NCBI RefSeq assembly: GCF_013694105.1
Contig: NZ_JACEFG010000002.1
Location: forward strand, 1,144,652 to 1,208,651
Direction: 5' to 3'
DNA: 64,000 bases
From: Halobacillus locisalis
Lineage (GTDB): Bacteria > Bacillota > Bacilli > Bacillales > Halobacillaceae
The position numbers were made by a program, and so were the translations under genes. The notes under the pieces were generated by a model. The model was not told the DNA's origin. It worked only from the letters and a program-made list of their open reading frames with translations, and made no database searches. This document shows positions 42,567 through 51,983 of this stretch, piece after piece; within the stretch, counting starts at the first letter, position 1; each line of letters begins with the position of its first letter.

Positions 42567-43958
42567 ATGCTTCATACAAAAGTACCTCATATAGAAGAGA
42601 TTATTGGGGATGCCATCAAGAAAGCTCAACAACAAGAAAAACCTCAGATGGTCAGTGTCGTTGAACGAATGGATCAAATGGATCCGTTCCAATTTTTATA
42701 TGCTGGTCAGAGTATTGACCGTCACCGTCATTTTTGGCGCAGTGCGGAAGGGAACTTCACGATGGTTGGAATCGGATCGGCTCGAACGATGCGTTCTTCC
42801 GGTTCATATAGATTTACTGAATTACAGCAGTCATGGAACACATTCCTAGAAGGCGCCGTGACTTATGATGAATATGGGGAAAAAGGAACGGGCATTGTCG
42901 CCTTAGGTGGGTTCAGTTTTGATCCTGAACAAAAGAATCATCATCCTTGGGAGTCGTTTCCTGCAAGTCAGCTGACGATTCCAGCGTATCTTCTAACGAA
43001 TAAAGGATCCCTTTCCTATCTGACGTCCAATTTCATCATTTTTCCTGAAGATCATCAGAAACAAATCATCCGGAACTGGGGCGACCAAAAAGAACAATTA
43101 TTTATGGAGAAACCTTATTCTTCAAGTGTGCCCGTTCGAGTAGATGAAAAAGAAATTGAGCCAGAACAGTGGAAACAAACTGTACAGCAAGCAACGGAGG
43201 ACATCAAGCGTGGAGTCCTCGAGAAGGTCGTATTGGCTCGTGAGCTAAGAATTACATTCGATAATACGGTCGAAATCGAGCCTGTATTGAAGGCGCTGAG
43301 TGAAACCCAACAGAATAGCTACATTTTCGCTTTTGAAAGCGAAGGGGAATATTTTGTCGGTGCAACCCCTGAACGCTTGGCGAAATTAGAGAATCAACAA
43401 CTGATTTCAACTTGTCTGGCTGGTACGATTCCTAGGGGCGATACCGAGGAAGAGGACAAGCGTCTAGGCATGGAACTAATGTATGATCCTAAAAACCGTC
43501 AAGAGCATCAATTTGTGGTCGAGATGATTAAAGAAGCGGTGGAAGCTTGTAGTCATCACGTTGAGGTACCGGACGCACCCGTTCTATATCCATTACGGAA
43601 TTTGCAGCACTTGTATACGCCGGTAAAAGCGGTTTTAGACGAAGGGTTTACTTTGATTGATGTAATTGAACGCCTGCACCCTACACCGGCATTAGGTGGA
43701 TTGCCCCAGAAAAAATCCGTCGAATATATTCGTTATCACGAAACGTTGAACAGAGGCTGGTATGCTGGTCCCGTTGGTTGGTTAGATGATCGGAACAACG
43801 GTGAATTTGCCGTTGCGATCCGTTCTGCATTAATTCAGGGGGATGAAGCCTCTTTGTTTGCCGGCTGTGGAGTCGTCGAAGATTCAGATCCGCAAGCTGA
43901 ATATGAAGAAACGGCGGTGAAGTTAAAGCCGATGCTTTCCGTTTTAGGAGGATACTAA
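42567..43958 (+). CDS. menF: Isochorismate synthase MenF
   Basis: A 463-residue chorismate-binding enzyme. The C-terminal catalytic domain begins near residue 200: EKVVLARELRITF, FVGATPERLAKLE, STCLAGTIPRG and HPTPALGGLPQKKS, with YAGPVGW and FAVAIRSALI at the end. The Ala in AGTIPRG and the Lys in KVVLAR distinguish water-using isochorismate synthases. It converts chorismate to isochorismate, the first men step. Its stop overlaps the menD start (TAATG). Confidence 0.95.
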   Translation: MLHTKVPHIEEIIGDAIKKAQQQEKPQMVSVVERMDQMDPFQFLYAGQSIDRHRHFWRSAEGNFTMVGIGSARTMRSSGSYRFTELQQSWNTFLEGAVTYDEYGEKGTGIVALGGFSFDPEQKNHHPWESFPASQLTIPAYLLTNKGSLSYLTSNFIIFPEDHQKQIIRNWGDQKEQLFMEKPYSSSVPVRVDEKEIEPEQWKQTVQQATEDIKRGVLEKVVLARELRITFDNTVEIEPVLKALSETQQNSYIFAFESEGEYFVGATPERLAKLENQQLISTCLAGTIPRGDTEEEDKRLGMELMYDPKNRQEHQFVVEMIKEAVEACSHHVEVPDAPVLYPLRNLQHLYTPVKAVLDEGFTLIDVIERLHPTPALGGLPQKKSVEYIRYHETLNRGWYAGPVGWLDDRNNGEFAVAIRSALIQGDEASLFAGCGVVEDSDPQAEYEETAVKLKPMLSVLGGY

Positions 43959-45694
43959 TGGAACATGTGGAGTCATTAACGAAATATGTTACGCATTTCG
44001 CCGATCAACTCGCCTTTTCGGGGGTTGAAGATGTCGTCATCTCACCGGGGTCGCGCTCTACTCCGCTTGCGATGACGATGGCTGAGTATGAAGGTCTTCG
44101 TCACTGGGTTCACCTAGATGAACGTTCTGCGGCGTTTTTCGCTTTAGGAATCGCAAAGAGTAAACAAAAACCGGTGGCGCTTGTTTGTACCTCCGGAACG
44201 GCTGCCGCTAATTATTATCCAGCGGTTGTTGAAGCTTACTATAGTCGCGTACCCTTAATTGTGCTTACCGCCGACCGGCCACACGAGCTTCGGGAAGTGG
44301 GGGCTCCTCAAGCCATCAATCAAATCAAGATGTTCGGGGAGTACGTTCTTTGGTATCAGGACCTTGCCTTACCTGAACCTAATATGCACCTCTATGCCAG
44401 GCGCCAAGCGGCAAGAGCGGTGGAAGAAGCGACTGGAGAGCGACTAGGACCGGTTCATTTGAATCTTCCGTTTCGTGAACCGTTGATTCCTGACTTTCAA
44501 CTAGATGGATTGTGGAGAGAGGGAGCTAAACCGATTCCTCGCTCAATCGCAAGTGGAGCCGTCCCATCCCATGAACAAATGGATGAGCTTGTCTCAGAAT
44601 GGAAGCAGAAAGAAAAAGGGGTGATCGTTGTCGGACCTCAAGTTGATGAGAATTTGAGAGAAGCGGCAACTCAACTCGCCCATCGTCTAGGTGTTCCCAT
44701 TTTAGCAGACCCGTTATCTCAATTGCGCGCCGGGGTTCATGATAAAAGGAATGTCATTGAAAATTATGATGCGTTATTAAAATCAGAACTTGTCAGAGAA
44801 CAGCTTTTACCTGACTACATCATCCGTTTCGGAGCTATGCCAGTGTCCAAAGCCTATTTGAAATGGGTGCGAGATTTAGATGTAGATCATTATATTGTCG
44901 ACGCTGAGAAGAGCTACCGGGAACCTGCAGGGGTTGCCGCTCAGTTCGTATGGGGGGATCCCGTGTCGTTTTGTGAGCGAGCTGCATCACTCCTAGCAGA
45001 TGAAGGGAAAGAATCAGAGTGGTTAGGTCATTGGCAACAAATTAACCGAATGGCTAAAAACCTTATGCTGACAGAACCTGACGAAGATTTGAACGAAGGA
45101 CATGCGGTGGTGTACTTATCTGAAACGCTGCCCCATGATTCATCTTTCTTCGTCGGGAACAGCATGCCGATTCGAGATGTCGACAGTTTCTTTATGGGGA
45201 CCCCAAAAGATGTACAAGTGATGGCAAATCGAGGAGCGAACGGGATTGATGGAGTCGTTTCAACGGCGATTGGTGTAGCTGCAACTGGTCGGCGGACGAC
45301 GTTATTGCTTGGAGATGTATCGTTCTTTCATGACTTGAATGGACTATGGATGGCTAAGCAGCATAGAATCCCACTGACCATTGTTTGTATCAATAACGAT
45401 GGGGGTGGCATTTTCTCTTATTTACCACAAGTCCAACACCCTGACCATTTCGAGCAGCTTTTTGGAACCCCCGTCGGGATCGATTTCTCTAAGGCTGTAG
45501 AGATGTATGGAGGAATTCATTCGAGAGTAACGTCATGGTCCGGTTACAAAGAAGCGCTGAGGAAGAGTTATGAATCTTCTGGCTTCACGGTTATTGAAGT
45601 GGTGACGAATCGGGAAGACCATGTAGCCTTTCATAAGTCGAAGTGGAAAAGCATTGAAGAAGCGGTTTTACATGGACGTGACACCGATGTATAA
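43958..45694 (+). CDS. menD: SEPHCHC synthase MenD
   Basis: A 578-residue ThDP enzyme, full length for MenD. VVISPGSRSTPLAM lies at the N-terminus (substrate Arg/Ser), the active Glu is in HLDERSAAFFALG, and the ThDP-Mg site is GDVSFFHDLNGLW with NNDGGGIFSYLPQ. It joins isochorismate and 2-oxoglutarate with loss of CO2. The start overlaps menF by one base and the end overlaps menH, so translation is coupled. Confidence 0.96.
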   Translation: MEHVESLTKYVTHFADQLAFSGVEDVVISPGSRSTPLAMTMAEYEGLRHWVHLDERSAAFFALGIAKSKQKPVALVCTSGTAAANYYPAVVEAYYSRVPLIVLTADRPHELREVGAPQAINQIKMFGEYVLWYQDLALPEPNMHLYARRQAARAVEEATGERLGPVHLNLPFREPLIPDFQLDGLWREGAKPIPRSIASGAVPSHEQMDELVSEWKQKEKGVIVVGPQVDENLREAATQLAHRLGVPILADPLSQLRAGVHDKRNVIENYDALLKSELVREQLLPDYIIRFGAMPVSKAYLKWVRDLDVDHYIVDAEKSYREPAGVAAQFVWGDPVSFCERAASLLADEGKESEWLGHWQQINRMAKNLMLTEPDEDLNEGHAVVYLSETLPHDSSFFVGNSMPIRDVDSFFMGTPKDVQVMANRGANGIDGVVSTAIGVAATGRRTTLLLGDVSFFHDLNGLWMAKQHRIPLTIVCINNDGGGIFSYLPQVQHPDHFEQLFGTPVGIDFSKAVEMYGGIHSRVTSWSGYKEALRKSYESSGFTVIEVVTNREDHVAFHKSKWKSIEEAVLHGRDTDV

Positions 45695-46484
45695 ACAACT
45701 TGGAGAACGAAGGTATTGGGTAGAGGACCTAGGAAACGGTGCTCCTCTACTTCTACTTCATGGGTTTACTGGCACCACGCACACATTTAATGGTATGATC
45801 GATGAGTTGACCGAGGAGTATCGACTGATTAAGATTGATTTGCCAGGGCATGGTCAAACTGGTCCTATCGGTGTGGTCACCATGGAAGAGTTCTGCGGGG
45901 ATCTATCAGCTCTTTTAGAAGAACTGGGTTTACCCGAGGTCTCGATCCTAGGATATTCTCTTGGTGGACGAACGGCACTTTCTTTTGCCAACTTATTTCC
46001 TGAAAAAGTCACGCGTCTATTTTTGGAGAGTTCTTCCCCGGGACTTGCTACATCTGAAGAACAGCTGGCACGTCAAGTGAAAGATCAGGCGCTTGCGACC
46101 ATGTTGGACGAACAAGGACTGACTGCCTTTGTCGACTATTGGGAGCGTATCCCTCTATTTGATTCACAGGTGACATTGCCTGAATCAACAAAAAAACAGA
46201 TAAGAGATGAACGCCTTCAACATCAGGCTCTTGGATTACAAGAATCTCTGATGGGGATGGGGACGGGGGCTCAACCTTCTTGGTGGGATCAATTGAATGA
46301 TATACATGTACCTGTCATTTTAATTACCGGTAAGCTTGATCAAAAGTTTCAGAACATCAACCAATTGATGGAACAAAAGCTGCGCCAAGTGGAGTGGATT
46401 GAGGTCGATGATGCCGGTCATGCAATTCACCTTGAGAAACCACGAATTTTTGCTAAAATTGTAGATACGTTCATGATACAATAA
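45672..46484 (+). CDS. menH: SHCHC synthase MenH (alpha/beta hydrolase)
   Basis: A 270-residue alpha/beta hydrolase. LLLLHGFTGTTHTF forms the oxyanion region, the nucleophile Ser is in GYSLGGRTALS (near residue 95) and the catalytic His in DAGHAIHLEKP. MenH removes pyruvate from the MenD product. The start is uncertain: ATG 45672 overlaps menD by 23 bases and ATG 45687 by 8; neither has a strong ribosome site, in keeping with coupling to menD. Confidence 0.9.
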   Translation: MDVTPMYKQLGERRYWVEDLGNGAPLLLLHGFTGTTHTFNGMIDELTEEYRLIKIDLPGHGQTGPIGVVTMEEFCGDLSALLEELGLPEVSILGYSLGGRTALSFANLFPEKVTRLFLESSSPGLATSEEQLARQVKDQALATMLDEQGLTAFVDYWERIPLFDSQVTLPESTKKQIRDERLQHQALGLQESLMGMGTGAQPSWWDQLNDIHVPVILITGKLDQKFQNINQLMEQKLRQVEWIEVDDAGHAIHLEKPRIFAKIVDTFMIQ

Positions 46485-46531
46485 AACATGAATGAAAGCG
46501 GTTTTCCGTTAATGAATAAGGAGGAAATAGT

Positions 46532-47350
46532 ATGTCTTTTGAATGGGTTCGCGAACGCGAATACGAAGATATCTTATATGATACATTTGAAGGTATCGCG
46601 AAAATTACAATCAACCGTCCAGAGGTGCGCAATGCATTCCGCCCTCAAACGGTACATGAGTTGATCGACGCATTTGCTTATGCGCGTGACGATTCTAAAA
46701 TCGGAGTCATCGTACTTGCGGGTGCTGGTGATGATGCTTTCTGCGCAGGTGGAGATCAAAGAGTCCGAGGTCATGGAGGATATGTTGGCGATGATCACAT
46801 CCCTCGTTTGAATGTGTTGGACTTACAACGTCTGATTCGTGTCATTCCAAAACCTGTAGTGGCAATGGTTTCTGGTTATGCGATTGGTGGAGGTCACGTT
46901 TTACATATCGTGTGTGACCTTACGATCGCTGCTGACAACGCAATCTTCGGTCAAACTGGACCGAAAGTAGGCAGCTTTGACGCTGGATATGGAGCTGGAT
47001 TGTTAGCTCGTATCGTTGGTCATAAGAAAGCTCGTGAAATCTGGTATCTATGCCGCCAATATAGTGCTAAAGAAGCGGAAGACATGGGTCTTGTCAACAC
47101 GGTTGTACCTTTAGATCAATTAGAAGCAGAAGTTGTCCAGTGGGGTAGAGAAATGCTTGAGAAGTCCCCGACAGCTCTTCGCTTCCTGAAGGCATCCTTC
47201 AACGCTGATACGGATGGTCTTGCAGGACTTCAGCAAATGGGTGGAGATGCAACACTGCTTTATTACACAACGGAAGAAGCGAAAGAGGGCCGCGATGCCT
47301 TCAAGGAAAAGAGAAAACCTGACTTCGGTCAGTTCCCTCGTTTCCCATGA
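46532..47350 (+). CDS. menB: 1,4-dihydroxy-2-naphthoyl-CoA synthase MenB
   Basis: A 272-residue crotonase-fold enzyme. CGGDQRVRG with FCAGG (oxyanion loop) lies near residue 72, [11 protein letters not shown] near 117, and [13 protein letters not shown] near 140 with the catalytic Asp. It closes the second ring of the naphthoquinone. The C-terminal FPRFP is typical of MenB. RBS AAGGAGG; a hairpin follows before menE. Confidence 0.96.
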   Translation: MSFEWVREREYEDILYDTFEGIAKITINRPEVRNAFRPQTVHELIDAFAYARDDSKIGVIVLAGAGDDAFCAGGDQRVRGHGGYVGDDHIPRLNVLDLQRLIRVIPKPVVAMVSGYAIGGGHVLHIVCDLTIAADNAIFGQTGPKVGSFDAGYGAGLLARIVGHKKAREIWYLCRQYSAKEAEDMGLVNTVVPLDQLEAEVVQWGREMLEKSPTALRFLKASFNADTDGLAGLQQMGGDATLLYYTTEEAKEGRDAFKEKRKPDFGQFPRFP

Positions 47351-47372
47351 TTTGATAAATTTTACGATAAGA

Positions 47373-47412
47373 AAGAAAGGGGCATCCCACTTCAGGGTTG
47401 CCCCTTTCTTTA
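47373..47412 (+). terminator. Intra-operon hairpin between menB and menE
   Basis: AAGAAAGGGGCA and TGCCCCTTTCTT form a 12-bp stem, followed only by TACAG. It may stop part of the transcription or stabilise the menB mRNA. Confidence 0.7.
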
Positions 47413-47429
47413 CAGTAGGAGGTTTCATT

Positions 47430-48899
47430 ATGGGTGAGAAAATCCCTCATTGGTTAGAGAAACAAGCCCAATTAAACCCAAGTAAAACGGCGATACGATT
47501 CGAAAGAGGAGCTACTCTCGCGTTTTCTGAACTACGAATCGAAAGTAGGCGAGTAGCCACATCTTTACAAAGCAAAGGAATAGGTAAAGGGTCTCATATT
47601 GCTTTATTAGCGAATAACCAAGCGGATGTGCCCGTTTTCATACATGCTGCAAGTTACGTAGGGGCCGTCTTGGTTCTACTCAATACACGATTGACATCAT
47701 CTGAAATCGCCTATCAATTGAGAGATGCAGAAGTAACGGACGTCTTTGTAAGTCAAGAATGGATGGATAAGGCTACGGAGGCACGATCAACTTTACCTGA
47801 TTGTCGTCAATATGTTTTGGAGGAATTGAATCAATCGAAAGATGATGGTGAATCCTTAATCGAAGAAATAGACCTTGATGAAGTGTTTACGATGATGTAC
47901 ACCTCTGGAACCACGGGGCGCCCGAAAGCCGTTATGCATACGTACGGCAACCATTGGTATAGCGCGGTTGCTTCTGCGCTCAATTTAGGACTTCATAAAG
48001 ACGATCAGTGGTTGTTATGTTTACCGCTTTTTCATGTAGGCGGCTTTTCTATCTTGATGAAAAGCGTCGTCTATGGAATGACGGTGGAATGTTTAGAGTC
48101 ATTTGATGAGCAAACCATTGAAGAAGCGATTTATCAACGCGGGGTGACGCATGTATCCGTTGTTACCGTCATGTTACAGAGGCTGATTGAAAAGTTAGGA
48201 CATGGTCAGTACCCTGATCATTTCCGATGTATGTTACTTGGTGGCGGTCCTGTACCTAGACATCTCCTTGAACAGGCAGCAGAACGAAATATTCCTGTTT
48301 TTCAGTCTTACGGCATGACGGAGACCTCCTCACAAATCGCCACCTTGAGCCCAGGGTCTGCCCTTCGTAAACTAGGTTCTGCTGGAAAAGCTCTCAGCCC
48401 TGCATCATTAGTCATTGACTCGGAGGAGGATGGTGAAGTGGGGGAGATTCTAGTTCGTGGACCTATGGTAGCCAAAAGCTATTACAATCACCCGCCTAGT
48501 GAAGAGCCATTCTTTCGGACGGGAGACTTAGGATACAAGGATTGTGAGGGATTCCTCTATGTCGTCGACCGAGTGAAGGATGTGATCATTTCTGGTGGGG
48601 AAAACATTTATCCAGCAGAGATTGAGAGTGTTCTGGCCGGCTTGCCTGGAGTTATTGAAGCAGGTGTGACAAGTCGAACTCACGAAAAATGGGGGGAAGT
48701 ACCTGTCGCTTTCCTCGTCACCGAGGATGAGGCAGTGTGGAGTAAGGAAACAATCAACAATCTTATTAAAGAACAGGTAGCAAAGTATAAGCTTCCTCAC
48801 GCCTATTTCTTTGTCAAAGAGTTACCGCGAAACGCCTCCAACAAATTGCTGAGGCGACAATTGACTTCTCTTATCGAGGGGGAAGAGTATGGAGATTGA
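47430..48899 (+). CDS. menE: o-Succinylbenzoate--CoA ligase MenE
   Basis: A 489-residue acyl-CoA synthetase of the ANL family. The ATP loop is MYTSGTTGRPKAVMH (near residue 155), the adenine motif QSYGMTETSSQIA, then RTGDLGYKD and the hinge VDRVKDVIISGGENIYP; the catalytic Lys is in PRNASNKLLRR. It activates o-succinylbenzoate for MenB. Start 47430 follows AGGAGG; the open frame runs 72 codons upstream over menB. It overlaps menC by 11 bases. Confidence 0.95.
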   Translation: MGEKIPHWLEKQAQLNPSKTAIRFERGATLAFSELRIESRRVATSLQSKGIGKGSHIALLANNQADVPVFIHAASYVGAVLVLLNTRLTSSEIAYQLRDAEVTDVFVSQEWMDKATEARSTLPDCRQYVLEELNQSKDDGESLIEEIDLDEVFTMMYTSGTTGRPKAVMHTYGNHWYSAVASALNLGLHKDDQWLLCLPLFHVGGFSILMKSVVYGMTVECLESFDEQTIEEAIYQRGVTHVSVVTVMLQRLIEKLGHGQYPDHFRCMLLGGGPVPRHLLEQAAERNIPVFQSYGMTETSSQIATLSPGSALRKLGSAGKALSPASLVIDSEEDGEVGEILVRGPMVAKSYYNHPPSEEPFFRTGDLGYKDCEGFLYVVDRVKDVIISGGENIYPAEIESVLAGLPGVIEAGVTSRTHEKWGEVPVAFLVTEDEAVWSKETINNLIKEQVAKYKLPHAYFFVKELPRNASNKLLRRQLTSLIEGEEYGD

Positions 48900-49989
48900 C
48901 CACTTTTCTTTCAAGCAAGTAGAACTACCATTGAAGGCTCCTTTTCGTACTCACCAAGGTACAGTAACAACGCGGAAGTTGATCATCGTTGAAGTGGTGG
49001 ACCGTCATGGTATGAAGGGGTACGGAGAAGTGACGGCATTCGAGACTCCCTTTTACACATATGAGACACTTTCGACCGCCTGGCATGTAATCAAGGATGT
49101 TCTTCTTCCAGCCCTAGACTGGTCAAGCATTGAACACCCTTCGACTTTTGCTGGAAAGACATCTTTCGTTCAAGGTCATCCAATGGCGAAAGCGGGAATC
49201 GAAGGGGCTCTTTGGGATTTGTACAGCAAAAGGCTCGGAAAAAGTTTGAGTGAAGTAATTGGTGGAGGAAGGCAAAGGGTAAAGGCGGGAGCGGTTTTAA
49301 GCTTGAGTGACTCCTTGGAAGAAGACCTTTCTCGATTGAAAAGGGAAGGGTACGAACGGTTTAAATTGAAAGTTGAAAAAGGTAAAGAGTTGGCTGCTGT
49401 TCAATCCGTGCAACAGATTGATGACAGCTTACCCATCATGATAGATGCCAATGGACAGTATTCTAAAAACGATATGGACCACTTAGTATCGATGGATCCG
49501 CTAGGGTTAACCATGATCGAGCAACCTTTTCAACCAGGAGATTTTTATTTGCACCAACAACTCCAACAGCAGATCTCGACGCCTATCTGTCTTGATGAAT
49601 CGATTATGAATGTTCATGATGCGGTACAGGCCGTTCAGTTTAATAGTTGTCACGTTATCAATATAAAAATCAGCCGAGTCGGTGGTTTGACGGCAGCGAA
49701 ATCTATCCATGACTATTGTTTGCACCATCAGATTCCTGTTTGGTGTGGAGGAATGGTGGAGTCAGGGATTTCAAAAGCTCACAATTTAGCATTGGCTTCA
49801 CTAAAGAACTTCTCCATCCCTGGTGACTTATCCAGTTCAACACGTTATTTCGAGCGTGACATCATTTCGCCAGGAATCACACTAGAAAATGGAAGTATCG
49901 AGGTACCTACAAATCCTGGCATCGGGGTCGTCGTCGATGAAGAGTTTTTACAGCATGTAACCACTCAAACATATGTCTACTCCATTTAA
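48889..49989 (+). CDS. menC: o-Succinylbenzoate synthase MenC
   Basis: A 366-residue enolase-superfamily enzyme. Catalytic Lys in RFKLKVEKG, metal ligands in MIDANGQY (Asp), MIEQPF (Glu) and CLDES (Asp), second Lys in NIKISRVGG. It dehydrates SHCHC to o-succinylbenzoate. It ends the men operon; the stop is just before a terminator whose 3' arm is the ribosome site of the next gene. Confidence 0.95.
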   Translation: MEIDHFSFKQVELPLKAPFRTHQGTVTTRKLIIVEVVDRHGMKGYGEVTAFETPFYTYETLSTAWHVIKDVLLPALDWSSIEHPSTFAGKTSFVQGHPMAKAGIEGALWDLYSKRLGKSLSEVIGGGRQRVKAGAVLSLSDSLEEDLSRLKREGYERFKLKVEKGKELAAVQSVQQIDDSLPIMIDANGQYSKNDMDHLVSMDPLGLTMIEQPFQPGDFYLHQQLQQQISTPICLDESIMNVHDAVQAVQFNSCHVINIKISRVGGLTAAKSIHDYCLHHQIPVWCGGMVESGISKAHNLALASLKNFSIPGDLSSSTRYFERDIISPGITLENGSIEVPTNPGIGVVVDEEFLQHVTTQTYVYSI

Positions 49990-49995
49990 ATTCAT

Positions 49996-50043
49996 AAGCC
50001 CTCCGTTTATGGTTCAAACTAACAATAAAGGAGGGCTTGTTTT
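49996..50043 (+). terminator. Terminator of menC containing the next gene's ribosome-binding site
   Basis: AAGCCCTCC with GGAGGGCTT (9 bp perfect), extended by TTTAT/ATAAA, then GTTTTGG. The GGAGGG in the 3' arm is the Shine-Dalgarno site of the TTG-start gene at 50042. Confidence 0.8.
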
Positions 50044-50353
50044 GGACAAAAATAAATATTACGTGAATATCGGTACAAAGGAAATCTCAATTAATAAAGA
50101 TGGGAATAATGACGAATTCATCGTGCATGCAACAGAAGATGAAATCATTAACTTACGCGAGCTTTTTGACGAAATTGAACAAGCGGACAACCGATCTTTT
50201 TGGCGCTCGCATGTTCCTTTTCAACCTTACCATCAAGACCAAGCGAACGATGACTTTGATGCAAGTATGAAAGAGGCGTTCCAGAAGATTTATGATTTTG
50301 GTGATGAAGAAACAAAGGGATTGATCAAGCAGATGGGGGTTTTGGAACTATAG
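50042..50353 (+). CDS. Small acidic cytosolic protein (103 aa), unknown
   Basis: A 103-residue acidic protein beginning with TTG (LDKNKYYVNIGTKEISIN) 7 bases after AAAGGAGGG. The pattern is strand-rich at the start (KYYVNIGTKEISI) and helical later (ATEDEIINLRELFDEIEQAD, MKEAFQKIYDFG). I do not recognise a named family. The open frame extends 23 codons upstream into menC, but this would cross the terminator hairpin. Confidence 0.7.
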   Translation: MDKNKYYVNIGTKEISINKDGNNDEFIVHATEDEIINLRELFDEIEQADNRSFWRSHVPFQPYHQDQANDDFDASMKEAFQKIYDFGDEETKGLIKQMGVLEL

Positions 50354-50391
50354 CATCCTCTTCATTTGCTGTATTCCTGAATAAAACAAAC

Positions 50392-50423
50392 AAAAGCCGA
50401 CCTTATTGTTAGGAGCGGCTTTT
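50392..50423. terminator. Left flanking terminator of hairpin cassette 3
   Basis: AAAAGCCG, imperfect middle, CGGCTTTT. It contains TTAGGAGCGGCTT, close to TAGGAGCGGCTT of the right flank at 50864-50897. Confidence 0.75.
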
Positions 50424-50465
50424 CAGGCTGTTGAAGAAGGTTCTGTTAGATCATATAAGAATGCC

Positions 50466-50588
50466 GTGGGATGGAAAACGACTCGCTTTCCTGCGGTGGA
50501 GCCGGCAAGCCTCCTCGTTCGTTAACACTCTCTGTGAGGTCTCGCCTAGATCCTTCTCCCGCGGGAGTCTCCCCGTTTTCCATCCCAC
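50466..50588. repeat. 123-bp structured hairpin, stem type E1 (copy 3)
   Basis: Stem GTGGGATGGAAAACG/CGTTTTCCATCCCAC, 15 bp perfect; a few core changes (TTAACACTCTCTG). Confidence 0.9.
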
Positions 50589-50691
50589 TATGCTACAAGT
50601 AGTAGAAACAGACCCTTGCCAAACATTGTGCGTTCATCCGTAGCAGCCCTCTTTGTAGGTGATTTCAAGAGGTTCACACTTCCTATCGCAA

Positions 50692-50814
50692 GGTGGCGTG
50701 GAAACGGCGACACTCCTGCAGGATCCTGAGGCTTGGGTGAGATCCCGCAGGACGCGAAAGCGATCCGAGGAAGCTCACCGCCTCCTGCGGAAAGGGGGTC
50801 GTTTCCACGCCACC
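50692..50814. repeat. 123-bp structured hairpin, stem type E2 (copy 3)
   Basis: Stem GGTGGCGTGGAAACG/CGTTTCCACGCCACC, 15 bp perfect; core as in copy 2. Confidence 0.9.
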
Positions 50815-50863
50815 GGTCACTTCTCATTTTGAAAGAACCGAAATGAGCTTTCTCGACACTCAG

Positions 50864-50897
50864 AAAAGCCGCTCCTCTTTAGATAGGAGCGGCTTCT
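50864..50897 (-). terminator. Right flanking terminator of hairpin cassette 3
   Basis: AAAAGCCGCTCCT, loop CTTTAGAT, AGGAGCGGCTT; on the minus strand TTTT follows. It ends the lipoprotein gene to its right. Confidence 0.87.
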
Positions 50898-50907
50898 GTA
50901 TTACGCC

Positions 50908-51735
50908 TCAGCCTTGGATATCGGGCATTTCTTTAGCTGTTTCGATGACTTCTTCAGGGATCGTGATTTCTTCGATTTCATTGAAACGACTGTACTCTCC
51001 ATACATGGATTGTTGAATCGTGATGCTCTCTCCATTCTCCTCGACCGTCATATTCATATCCATGTTCATATTTTGTGGGTAGTAGGACTCCTTATCAATG
51101 GCAAAGCGATAGCTTAATTCATTGATTTCGACTCCTGCCATCATGTCTTCAGAGAACATACCCTCTGGCATGGTTTCCTTTACGCTATCTTCAATCAGTT
51201 TCTGGACATTCTCACCTTCTGAAGAGAAGGATAGAATATAAAGGGACCCTTCTGTTTCCAGGTCGAATTCATCTACATAATCTTTCAGTGTCTCCAATTG
51301 ACTTGCAGGTGTTTGTTGCTGCGCAGAAACCGCGTTCATCTGATCAAGTAATTCTTTTGGAGCTTTCATCCAACCCTCTTCCATGGGAGATGTCATGTAA
51401 AATCCTTCTTTGGTGTAGTATTGTTCCATAGATTGTCCCATTGTCTCGATTGTCTGATGAAAGGCGACTGGATCCATCTGCATTTCGGATTCAATCGTGG
51501 ATTGAATTGGGACGTCGGTCGGGAAAGGGGAGTTGGTTTCACCAGACCCATCTCCTCCTTCGACTTCAAAAGTTTGCTCCGACTCAATCGTCATGGCCAG
51601 ACTTTCAAGGTTCTCGCTAGCTTCTGTTGCGTTTGCGTAGATTTCCTCTAATTTCTGACCCTCTGTACTGGAACAAGCACTAATGATGAATCCCATAGCC
51701 AGTAAACTAATAAAAATGAGCCATTTCTTATTCAT
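50908..51735 (-). CDS. DUF6612-like lipoprotein, unknown function
   Basis: A 275-residue lipoprotein with signal peptide and lipobox ISAC. The body has repeated strands and MAMTIESEQTF-like, FYMTSPMEEGWMKAP and MNMDMNMTVEENGES segments, which resemble the LolA-like DUF6612 family of Firmicutes; the family call is tentative. It is strongly acidic, and should sit on the outer face of the membrane. Substrate unknown. RBS AAGGAGG before the ATG. Confidence 0.78.
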   Translation of the reverse strand: MNKKWLIFISLLAMGFIISACSSTEGQKLEEIYANATEASENLESLAMTIESEQTFEVEGGDGSGETNSPFPTDVPIQSTIESEMQMDPVAFHQTIETMGQSMEQYYTKEGFYMTSPMEEGWMKAPKELLDQMNAVSAQQQTPASQLETLKDYVDEFDLETEGSLYILSFSSEGENVQKLIEDSVKETMPEGMFSEDMMAGVEINELSYRFAIDKESYYPQNMNMDMNMTVEENGESITIQQSMYGEYSRFNEIEEITIPEEVIETAKEMPDIQG

Positions 51736-51983
51736 AAAATTCCTCCTTCGTAGTGTCCTATCTTATTTACGGGAATAAATGGTAAATGGTTTCAATATCT
51801 AGTGAAAATTTTAGAAAGGTTTACCTAGGGTAAGGGAGAGGAATAATAGGGGAAATGAATCGAACGCACTGGTTTGTATTTCCGTTGGCTTGTGGTACGA
51901 TTTAAGAAGGTCATTATCGGTGATGAAATACCAATCATCAGAAACATGCTCAAACATAAAGCTTTAAAGGCAGTTGATCAAAC

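Larger units (their letters stand above)
50424..50863 (+). repeat. Twin-hairpin cassette, copy 3 (440 bp)
   Basis: CAGGCTGTTGAAGAAGG, GGTTCTGTTAGATC, hairpin E1, AACAGACCC (one change), linker, GGTTC, hairpin E2, GAAAGAACCG, ending CACTCAG. Same order and direction as copies 1 and 2. Between the convergent genes ending at 50353 and 50908. Confidence 0.9.
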
